Positions 14,663 to 20,041 of a stretch of DNA of 20,041 bases are shown in pieces. The notes below the pieces were generated by a model, which saw only the letters and a list, made by a program, of their open reading frames with translations, made no database searches and was not told where the DNA came from. The translations under genes were made by a program, and so were the position numbers. Origin of the DNA: Thioglobus_A sp964344985. GTDB taxonomy: Bacteria > Pseudomonadota > Gammaproteobacteria > PS1 > Pseudothioglobaceae. The DNA is taken from positions 1 through 20,041 of the forward strand of contig CAYFPI010000021.1 in NCBI GenBank assembly GCA_964344985.1. The letters are read 5' to 3'. Positions within the stretch are counted from its first letter, which is position 1. Every line of letters begins with the position of its first letter.

Positions 14663-15088
14663 ATGGGTTTATTCTTTAGAAACAAAAACAAGAAAAAAAG
14701 CCCAGATTCTGAAGAAAATCAAGACTGGAGTGTTGAATTACGACGCAGTAATTTAATGGAAAATATTTCCGAACAGCAGGGGTTTGATTTTGAAGAAAAC
14801 ATTGAAGCAGAGCATGTTAAAGGTACATCGAGTACTAAGAACGGACTAAGCTGTGTTTATGAAAAAATAAGATCGGACCAAGTCAAAATTTTAAAAAATT
14901 GCAAGAAGGAAAACACAGCTGATGAGCTGATGAAAATATCAGGACGCTCTCATAAAACACGATTTAAAAATGATATTTTAAATCCGTTGATTGAATGTGG
15001 ATTTTTTGAGCGCACCATTCCAGAAAAACCAAAAAGTCCAAAACAAAAATACCGACTAACTGATAAATTTGTTCAGGTTAAATTTTAA
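14663..15088 (+). CDS. Lone winged-helix protein with charged N-terminus
   Basis: The 141-residue protein has a very basic start (NKNKKK, residues 7-12), then an acidic, probably disordered stretch (about 14-60). A C-terminal winged-helix-like domain covers about residues 68-135: QVKILKNCKKENTADELMKI, HKTRFKNDILNPLIECGFFE and RTIPEKPKSPKQKYRLT. The last motif closely resembles the winged helix found at the C-terminus of Fic-domain and AAA-4/RecG-like proteins, where it reads about MTIPDKPxSxxQKYRLT. Here the domain stands alone without the catalytic part. It is probably a DNA-binding or adaptor protein; the target is unknown. It is flanked by 93 bases after aapP and a 305-base T-rich gap. Confidence 0.6.
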   Translation: MGLFFRNKNKKKSPDSEENQDWSVELRRSNLMENISEQQGFDFEENIEAEHVKGTSSTKNGLSCVYEKIRSDQVKILKNCKKENTADELMKISGRSHKTRFKNDILNPLIECGFFERTIPEKPKSPKQKYRLTDKFVQVKF

Positions 15089-15393
15089 AATCAGACTCAC
15101 GCATTCTATTTTTTTTGTTTTTACTGTTTGATTTGGTATTTTTTAAGCTTTTTTGCTATTCATTTGCATTTTTTCCCAAATTTTCGTTTTTAGGCGCTTT
15201 TTTTTATAAAACCATCTTCTAACCCTAGTGAGTCATTAATCGTTTAAATATGAATAAGTGATATTTTTACTTATAAGTCATTGATTTTTAATGAATTTAT
15301 GTATTTTTAGGCTTATTTTTAGGTTTTTTTGTGTTTTCAGCTTATACTATGGCTAACTTTTTATCAATTGCTTAAAAAAACTACCGTTACTTT
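15089..15393. other. 305-base T-rich intergenic region with short repeats
   Basis: No convincing reading frame or RNA gene. The plus strand is strongly T-rich. It contains a tandem TATTTTTAGG pair at 15302-15311 and 15314-15323 (12-base period), with a partial third copy TTTTTAGGC at 15187-15195. GGTATTTTTTAA at 15135-15146 matches 12 bases of nadE-upstream element copy 3. Two weak inverted repeats are ATAAGT/ACTTAT (15254-15274) and TCATT/AATGA (15278-15294). TATACT at 15343-15348 is a possible -10 box for the next gene, 45 bases before its ATG. Confidence 0.5.
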
Positions 15394-16101
15394 ATGAAGA
15401 AAGCACCATTCTTATTTTTTTCAATATTTTTTACAATTAATGCTTTTGCACTTTCAAGTGTTTATACCATTGATAACAATACAAAAATTCGTTCAGAAAG
15501 ATCTGATAAGACAGATACAAATATTATAAAAGTATTGACCAAAGATCAAAAATTGCAGCGCTCTACCATGCATTATTCGGGCTGGTCTATGGTAAGTATT
15601 GATGATTTGAGCGGCTGGGTTTTGTCTGAAAAACTAACCGATAAACCACCTGTTGTTAAGATTAAAAAACCTTCACCTGATTTGGTAAAAAAAATAGAAA
15701 ATTTAAAGAAAGAGAATGCCAAGTTATCCTCTGAAATGCTTGATATGAAAGCACTGTTGACTTTTGATAATGAGAAGCTAAAAGTGGAAAATACAGCCTT
15801 AAAACAGCAGGTTTTGGAGCTATCCAATAAGCTTAAATCACTCACTTTAGTTGATAAAAAAACAACAGATACCAGCACCAATAAAACCAAAAAAAATACC
15901 ACTCAAGCAACCCCATCTAACAAAGCGCCAGTTAATAACAAACAAGAATCAGATGCTAACAAGACATCAATTTTTAATATAAACATTAATTGGACTTATA
16001 CAGGCATTGCTATACTGTTTGTTATTTCGTTGTTTGTTGCAATAATGTTTAACAACTCAAGACGTCGCAATTCTGATCTGAACACCATACGTCGTTATTA
16101 A
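15394..16101 (+). CDS. Envelope protein with SH3b domain, coiled coil and C-terminal membrane anchor
   Basis: A 235-residue protein with a Sec signal peptide (residues 1-19, cleavage after AFA). A bacterial SH3 domain follows (about 22-80, with KIRSERSDKTDTNIIKVL and GWSMVSIDDLSGWVLSEKL), then a long coiled coil (about 92-150, KKIENLKKENAKLSSEM), a Thr/Asn/Lys-rich linker, and a C-terminal membrane helix (about 200-219) followed by a basic cytoplasmic tail NNSRRRN. This matches the YgiM-like SH3 and anchor family of gammaproteobacteria. The layout would put an SH3b domain, possibly contacting peptidoglycan, in the periplasm on an inner-membrane stalk. The thioredoxin-like gene starts 1 base after its stop. 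Confidence 0.8.
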   Translation: MKKAPFLFFSIFFTINAFALSSVYTIDNNTKIRSERSDKTDTNIIKVLTKDQKLQRSTMHYSGWSMVSIDDLSGWVLSEKLTDKPPVVKIKKPSPDLVKKIENLKKENAKLSSEMLDMKALLTFDNEKLKVENTALKQQVLELSNKLKSLTLVDKKTTDTSTNKTKKNTTQATPSNKAPVNNKQESDANKTSIFNININWTYTGIAILFVISLFVAIMFNNSRRRNSDLNTIRRY

Positions 16102-16102
16102 T

Positions 16103-16444
16103 ATGTCATATACTGAAGTTTCTATTGATAATTTTGATGAGCTGGTTATTGATCAGTCGCACAATAAATTAGTGATTTTAGACATTTCAGCTGAGTGGTG
16201 CGGCCCTTGCAAAATTTTAGAGCCAGTTATTAAATCTGTGGCAAATGAGTATGATGAAAGCGAGTTTCTACTGGCTAAAATCGAAGCAGAGGATGAAAAC
16301 ATGAAAATTGCTGGACGCTATGCTGTGCGTGGGTTTCCAACGGTTATTGCTTTTATTAGAGGCGAAGAAATGGATCGTTTTCATTCTGCAAAAACACCTG
16401 ATTTTGTTAGAGAGTTTATTGACACAAACCTGCAAAAATTCTAA
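16103..16444 (+). CDS. Thioredoxin-family protein
   Basis: A 113-residue single-domain thioredoxin with active site WCGPC (residues 32-36) and a cis-Pro in GFPT (P79). There is no signal peptide, so it should act in the cytoplasm as a disulfide reductase. Length and active site are those of a typical thioredoxin. AEDENMKIAGRYAVRGFPTV fits, but the sequence is divergent enough that I do not call it trxA; it is probably a secondary thioredoxin. It is packed between the SH3 protein (1 base) and hemH, whose ATG directly follows its TAA. Confidence 0.85.
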   Translation: MSYTEVSIDNFDELVIDQSHNKLVILDISAEWCGPCKILEPVIKSVANEYDESEFLLAKIEAEDENMKIAGRYAVRGFPTVIAFIRGEEMDRFHSAKTPDFVREFIDTNLQKF

Positions 16445-17431
16445 ATGAAAACAGGTGTTTTACTCACAAATCTTGGCACACCAGACTCTCCTACTGAGCA
16501 AGATTTACGAGTATATTTATCAGAATTTTTATCCGATCCTAGAGTGGTTAATCCACCTAACTTTTTCCAAAAAATAGTTTGGAAAATTGTACTAAATGGC
16601 ATTATTTTACGAAAAAGGCCTAAAAAATCTGCTGAAAATTACGCAAAAATTTGGGATAGTTTTGGCCCTGGATCACCACTACTAAATATTACAAATAAGC
16701 AGCTGTCAGGTGTTAAAAACATATTAGAAAAGAAGTTTAACAATCTTGAATTTGCTATTGGTATGCGCTATGGAAACCCTTCAATTGCCAGTGCGTTGCA
16801 AGAGCTAAAGGCTAAAAACTGTAGCAAAATCATTGTTCTTCCACTATATCCACAAAATTCTGGCCCAACAACACTTTCTACTATTGATGCTATTAATAAA
16901 GAAACAAGTTTATGGGAAGGTGGTATTGATATTGCGATCATTGATCAATATCATCAGTATGATAGCTATATTCAAGCACTCAGTGAGTCGGTTATTACTC
17001 ATCAGCAAGAGTTTGGCAAGCCTGATCAGCTAATTATCTCCTTTCACGGCATGCCTCAACGATACGTTGATAATGGCGATGTTTATTACGAACAATGCTT
17101 AAAAACTGCTCAGCTGCTCTCTGAGCGCTTAAATTTAAAAGAAAATGAATACAAAGTCACTTTTCAGTCGGTATTTGGCAAAGAGGAATGGATTAAGCCT
17201 TATACAGACGCAACTTTAAAATCAATCGCAAAAGATGGTGTGAAACATGTGCAAGTTATCTGTCCTGGTTTCTCTGCGGATTGTTTGGAAACAATCGAGG
17301 AGATTGATCAAGAGAACCGTGCCTATTTCTTAGAATCTGGCGGAAAGGAGTTTAGTTACATTCCTGCACTTAATGCCAATAAAAAGCATATTCAAATGAT
17401 GTGCGATCTGCTTTCAGAGTATTTAGATTAA
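16445..17431 (+). CDS. hemH: Ferrochelatase
   Basis: HemH inserts Fe2+ into protoporphyrin IX, the last step of protoheme synthesis. The 328-residue protein has the N-terminal LLTNLGTPDSPT, YLSEFLSDPRVV, GMRYGNPSI, LPLYPQNSGPTTLS, the catalytic His in SFHGMPQRY (H201) and CPGFSADCLETIEEI near the C-terminus with the conserved acidic residues. The stretch usually FQSRFG reads FQSVFGKEEW, losing an Arg. No Cys-rich C-terminal extension for a [2Fe-2S] cluster is present. The ATG abuts the preceding stop codon, so the last three genes form one operon. Confidence 0.95.
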   Translation: MKTGVLLTNLGTPDSPTEQDLRVYLSEFLSDPRVVNPPNFFQKIVWKIVLNGIILRKRPKKSAENYAKIWDSFGPGSPLLNITNKQLSGVKNILEKKFNNLEFAIGMRYGNPSIASALQELKAKNCSKIIVLPLYPQNSGPTTLSTIDAINKETSLWEGGIDIAIIDQYHQYDSYIQALSESVITHQQEFGKPDQLIISFHGMPQRYVDNGDVYYEQCLKTAQLLSERLNLKENEYKVTFQSVFGKEEWIKPYTDATLKSIAKDGVKHVQVICPGFSADCLETIEEIDQENRAYFLESGGKEFSYIPALNANKKHIQMMCDLLSEYLD

Positions 17432-17514
17432 CTTCGCATAATTTATATTATGTTAAATAATGTCTAAATTAAAAAAATAGTAGCTCTCTACTCTACTACT
17501 TTAGAACTCTCGAC

Positions 17515-17719
17515 TTATTGAAATAACAAACTTGTCTCCAACACAATTTTATTACTTTCAACACTAAATACTATTCGACCAATCTTATATGATGACACCG
17601 CAATAATAATTGCTGCATAGGTGCTAATAATAAATAATGGTGCGTTATAAATCCGCTCTCTGTGAATAGGAAAATGGCGCAAATAATATTGCTACAATCA
17701 ACGCATTTAGCGCAAGCAT
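17515..17719 (-). pseudogene. Frameshifted small two-helix membrane protein
   Basis: An ATG at 17719 preceded by AAGGA opens a frame starting MLALNALIVAILFAPFSYSQ that stops at 17645. A second frame, with no ATG of its own, continues from about 17655 with ERIYNAPLFIISTYAAIIIA and ends LETSLLFQ at 17515. Together they would make one protein of about 70 residues with two membrane helices, interrupted by a single-base frame change between about 17650 and 17690. No family recognised. The start overlaps the end of the HAD-like fragment by 13 bases, as in an operon. Confidence 0.4.
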
Positions 17720-17996
17720 TCTATCCTTTTTGGCACTGGATTCTTTTTAGAAAATAGTTTCTTAACCAAGAGAAATACTGCATTGCTCCTCTTAATTTGA
17801 AACTCTACATTCGGTAGAATAAATCTGTGCAATTTTTCAATTTCGTCCAAATTCTGCTTAGGGTTTACATAGCTAATATACGGCGTAATATGAAACCCCT
17901 TAAGCCCAATTAACTCAACAAACTCAATATTCCTTTTGCTGTCATCCACCAGCATGTCGCCATTGCTATAACGAATATCTTTGGGTTGTGTTCTAC
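17707..17996 (-). CDS. HAD-like phosphatase, C-terminal fragment, copy 2 (5' end in assembly gap)
   Basis: The frame is open from the gap edge to the stop at 17707. It starts RTQPKDIRYSNGDMLVDDSK, continues with EFVELIGLKGF and NLDEIEKLHRFILPN, and ends in a basic tail. MLVDDSKRN resembles HAD motif IV (hydrophobic-DD-x-x-x-N), and GFHITPY follows it. It is about 75 percent identical in DNA, by eye, to the fragment at 18007-18336, so the two are paralogues or two strain versions placed in series. The nucleophile Asp motif and the rest of the N-terminus are not in the assembled sequence. Confidence 0.6.
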
Positions 17997-18006
17997 NNNN
18001 NNNNNN
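17997..18006. other. Assembly gap (10 N)
   Basis: Ten N, most likely a fixed-length placeholder. The sequence right of the gap (18007-18038) is identical for 32 bases to 17813-17844, so the contig ends inside a repeated stretch. The real distance across the gap is unknown. Confidence 0.95.
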
Positions 18007-18336
18007 GGTAGAATAAATCTGTGCAATTTTTCAATTTCATCCAAATTAGAATCGATATAGTCAATATACGGCGTAATTCTAAATCCTTTTAATCCAATAG
18101 ATGTAACAAACTCAATATTTCTTTTGCTATCATCTATGAGTATATCTCCATCCAAATAACGAATATCTTTTGGCTGAGACTTGCCCCAAGTCGCATCAGG
18201 ATCGTAATCATCTCTAAAAACCGCATCAGAAAAGTACTTGTCTAACTTAAGCTGTGTAACAATCGGCTTAGCTCTTGCTTTGGTACTGGCCGTCCAAAGA
18301 CTCATTCTTATGTGATTACTCTTTAATGAATCAAGT
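18007..18336 (-). CDS. HAD-like phosphatase fragment, copy 1 (both ends in assembly gaps)
   Basis: The frame is open across the whole contig. It contains HIRMSLWTAST (like HAD motif II with a conserved Ser/Thr), LKLDKYFSDAVFRDDYDP, then GKSQPKDIRY and ILIDDSKRNIEFV (a candidate Lys motif III and DD motif IV). The motif order fits a haloacid-dehalogenase-type hydrolase, possibly nucleotide- or sugar-phosphate-directed. The N-terminal DxD nucleophile motif must lie in the gap at 18337-18346. An apparent fusion to the HD domain gene across those N is an artefact of the gap. Confidence 0.6.
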
Positions 18337-18346
18337 NNNNNNNNNN
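18337..18346. other. Assembly gap (10 N)
   Basis: Ten N between the HD-domain gene and the HAD-like fragment. The 3' end of one and the 5' end of the other are missing, so the true gap must be longer than 10 bases. Confidence 0.95.
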
Positions 18347-18762
18347 CCTCTTCATTGTACAGTCTGTTTGCATCAGGGGTAATATTAACACGTGGCAAAT
18401 CTAGCCTATCAGCATCCCAGCAAGTATTAATAGTAATGCAATCAGGTCGCTCCCCATGGGTGTGCCCTTTGCAGGCATCAGTTAGCTGCTTAAATTGAAT
18501 ATCATTAAGTGGTATTAAGCCTCTGTGTTTCTTGGCAAATGCAGCTGCTCTTGGGCCGTGTCCTACATCTCTATTTTCATTCTCACGCATACAATCATGA
18601 AAATAGGCAAAGTAAGAAAGCACCTCTTTATCTGCGTTATTAAACTGTGAGAGATACAGAGCGTTACGTTCAACCGTTTTCCAATGATTAATGCCGTGTA
18701 TTAGGCTATTAAAAAAAAGCGGATTTAGATTTAAGTAAGTTAAAAACTTTTTCGTCAATCAT
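18347..18762 (-). pseudogene. HD-domain hydrolase, frameshifted near its start, 3' end in gap
   Basis: The protein has HD-superfamily metal-site features: HGINHWKTVERN (first His), AYFHDCMREN (the HD pair), DVGHGPRAAAFA and THGERPD (further His), and TCWDADRLDLPRV (final Asp). It is therefore probably a metal-dependent phosphohydrolase. The best start is the ATG at 18762, which overlaps the upstream stop as ATGA. That frame reads MIDEKVFNLLKSKSAFF and then hits a stop at a run of 8 T (18711-18718, minus strand). One T fewer would join it to NSLIHGINHW. The only uninterrupted alternative uses TTG at 18758 and gives a less likely N-terminus. This could be a homopolymer error, a real mutation, or a slippage site. 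Confidence 0.65.
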
Positions 18763-19694
18763 TCTTTAATATGTTCTTTTATCATCGGCACAACCACCCG
18801 TCTAAAACGAGACAAGTGGCCCATTCCTGGAAATGGCGCTACTACTACTTTTGAAGATACCCCTGATAATTCAACAGCACTATATACATAATTTTGTATG
18901 CCTAGCATTAAAGTAATTACAACCTCAGGATTAGCTTCTTGTATTCTTTTAGATAGAGGAATAATACTGTCCTGCTGTATTGCATTAACTTCTGTAGTTG
19001 ATAAATGATTAACAGGTTATAGACATAAATCATCAAGATAACACTCTTTGCTTTTGAAATAATTCAAAAACTCATTATTGTCTTCAAACTCCATTTCTAA
19101 AGCACTCTCAAATGTCTTTCTAATATTAGTTGTAAATGAGTGAGGATTACCATCATAAAAGAAAGCGCCACTTTTAGGAGCTGATTGTCCTACGAAAAGA
19201 ACTTTAATATTGTCAGGTTTAAATGACTCCCTTAACTTTTCAACTTTATTTATAGCAGTACTTCTTTGACCAGAGTCGTTGTCATTAAATTTTAGTAGTT
19301 TTGATAAAGTTTTATTTGGTTTTGCTGCCAATAACGGAACAATTAAAAATGCAATAGAAAATACCAAGAAGTTAACTAAAAAAGATGGGGTATTAAACTC
19401 TCTTATAATTGCAAAATAACCCACTATAGATACTGACAACAATATGAATCCTGTAGATGTAATAAAAAAACCAAAACTTAAAATCTGATTACTATTGGTA
19501 TTAAATACAGATTTCCCAGCATGATATGAAGAGATTACTATAGCAACAACAAGTAATGCATTGAAAGTAAACATACCAACACTATGCCAGGGATAGAGCG
19601 TTTGTGATTTATTAATAAATATAGATGATAATAACCCAATCAAGAGTGTATTAAACGCAAGTATCGTATAAATATTTTTGTTTATAAATTTCAT
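18759..19694 (-). pseudogene. Membrane-anchored uracil-DNA-glycosylase-like protein with an in-frame TAA
   Basis: The N-terminal half has four probable membrane helices (about residues 9-28, 42-61, 72-96 and 103-125). The C-terminal half looks like the uracil-DNA-glycosylase superfamily fold: IKVLFVGQSAPKSGAFFY (about 165-182), ECYLDDLCL, and after the interruption PVNHLS, EVVITLMLGIQNYV and VVVAPFPGMGHLSRF. The frame is interrupted by a single TAA at 19017-19019. The same frame then stays open for 85 more codons to TGA at 18759 and clearly continues the same domain, so this is one gene of about 311 residues with a nonsense codon. It begins within an ATGA overlap with the preceding gene and ends in another with the HD gene. 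Whether it acts on DNA is unknown. Confidence 0.65.
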
Positions 19695-20026
19695 TTGTTT
19701 GTATGGTTAAAAATAGAATCAATTGATGATATTACTATCTCAAGGTTGTCTTTATTGATGTTTTTTGTATAAGGTCTAATTTCATTATATCCATACATAG
19801 CTCCGCCTATTGAACCAACTAATACAGGGCAGTAATTAGCTACACCTGCAAACTCTTTAGACTGTTTTAAAGCATCTTCAAATGTTAAATTTTTCATTAA
19901 AAACCATAGTGCTGCTACAAGAACATCAGGAGCGTAACCACCATCGCTTAAATCATCAATAGTTAAAGAGTCAAGATGTTGAAAAATATTGTCATGCCAC
20001 GCCCAATCATAATTTAAAAACTTCAT
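19691..20026 (-). CDS. ADP-ribosylglycohydrolase-like C-terminal fragment without the metal-binding motif
   Basis: The 111-residue protein resembles the last third of ADP-ribosylglycohydrolases (DraG/ARH): GGYAPDVLVAALWFLMKNLT, then FEDALKQSKEFAGVANYCPV and LVGSIGGAMYGYNEI. In active family members this region carries GGDADTxG, whose Asp residues bind Mg2+. Here the aligned stretch is AGVANYCPVLVG with no Asp. The full family is about 300 residues; in this frame a TGA stands directly before the ATG at 20026, so the N-terminal catalytic parts are absent or in another frame beyond the window. It is a decayed or repurposed relic. The stop overlaps the next gene as ATGA. Confidence 0.55.
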   Translation of the reverse strand: MKFLNYDWAWHDNIFQHLDSLTIDDLSDGGYAPDVLVAALWFLMKNLTFEDALKQSKEFAGVANYCPVLVGSIGGAMYGYNEIRPYTKNINKDNLEIVISSIDSIFNHTNK

Positions 20027-20041
20027 TCAAAATTTAATAGA

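Noticed and set aside
15573..15902. Minus-strand frame inside the SH3 protein gene
   Set aside because: Low-complexity Ser/Phe/Val/Leu product expected from the complement of a Lys/Asn-rich coiled-coil gene.
17910..18758. A single long HD-HAD fusion protein read across both N runs
   Set aside because: The frame passes through two gaps of unknown size. The end of the HD gene and the start of the HAD gene are missing, and the part left of 18006 is in the wrong frame for the HAD family. It is a gap artefact.
19017..19019. TAA recoded as a sense codon
   Set aside because: All other genes in the window use TAA as a stop, and there is no sign of a readthrough context. A mutation or base error is simpler.
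1..20041. tRNA, rRNA, CRISPR array, insertion sequence or prophage
   Set aside because: I looked for them in the intergenic stretches on both strands and saw no cloverleaf, rRNA, regular spacer-repeat pattern or transposase.

Overview
The window is AT-rich DNA from what looks like a streamlined Gram-negative gammaproteobacterium. The evidence is an outer-membrane toolkit (BamD, TolB, Pal, CpoB), a SpoT-type (p)ppGpp enzyme, IscX and a YajR-like transporter. The low GC, short spacers and amino-acid ABC operon would fit a marine SUP05/Thioglobus-like or symbiotic lineage, but that placement is only an impression. Two runs of exactly 10 N (17997-18006 and 18337-18346) mark this as a draft assembly, so broken genes must be read with care.

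Layout. Positions 1-1080 (minus) hold the start of a YajR-like MFS transporter and bamD. bamD is divergent from spoT (1181-3272, plus), which is split by a frame change near 1667 that looks like an 11-base deletion. The rest of the plus-strand block is iscX-tolB-pal-cpoB-pabB (3342-7390), tightly packed; the tolQRA genes that usually precede tolB are absent. pabB meets nadE (7387-9258, minus) tail to tail, with both stop codons in one TTAA.

The most interesting gene is nadE. It encodes an ordinary glutamine-dependent NAD+ synthetase with about 95 extra N-terminal residues that look like a Cro/phage-repressor-type helix-turn-helix domain. No alternative in-frame start lies close to the NadE domain. 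The nadE upstream region holds three copies of a 17-base element around TATTTTTTAMC. Two are spaced exactly 20 bases apart and overlap the predicted nadE -10 box; three perfect palindromic elements lie further upstream. This suggests a self-regulating NAD synthetase, an arrangement analogous to but different from NadR and NrtR.

Positions 9499-10334 carry four small plus-strand genes: a Sel1-repeat protein, a small secreted protein and two tiny membrane proteins of 25 and 59 residues. Next is a complete general L-amino-acid ABC transporter, aapJQMP (10444-14569), with a terminator hairpin between aapJ and aapQ. It is followed by a lone winged-helix protein (14663-15088), a T-rich gap of 305 bases, and an SH3/coiled-coil anchored envelope protein, a thioredoxin-like protein and ferrochelatase (15394-17431).

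The last 2.5 kb (17515-20026, minus) is an accessory cassette: an ADP-ribosylglycohydrolase-like fragment lacking the usual metal-binding Asp motif, a membrane-anchored uracil-DNA-glycosylase-like protein with one in-frame TAA, an HD-domain hydrolase with a T8 frameshift, two related HAD-like phosphatase fragments at the assembly gaps, and a frameshifted small membrane protein. Where both ends are visible the genes overlap by ATGA, as in an operon. It is either decaying or poorly assembled.
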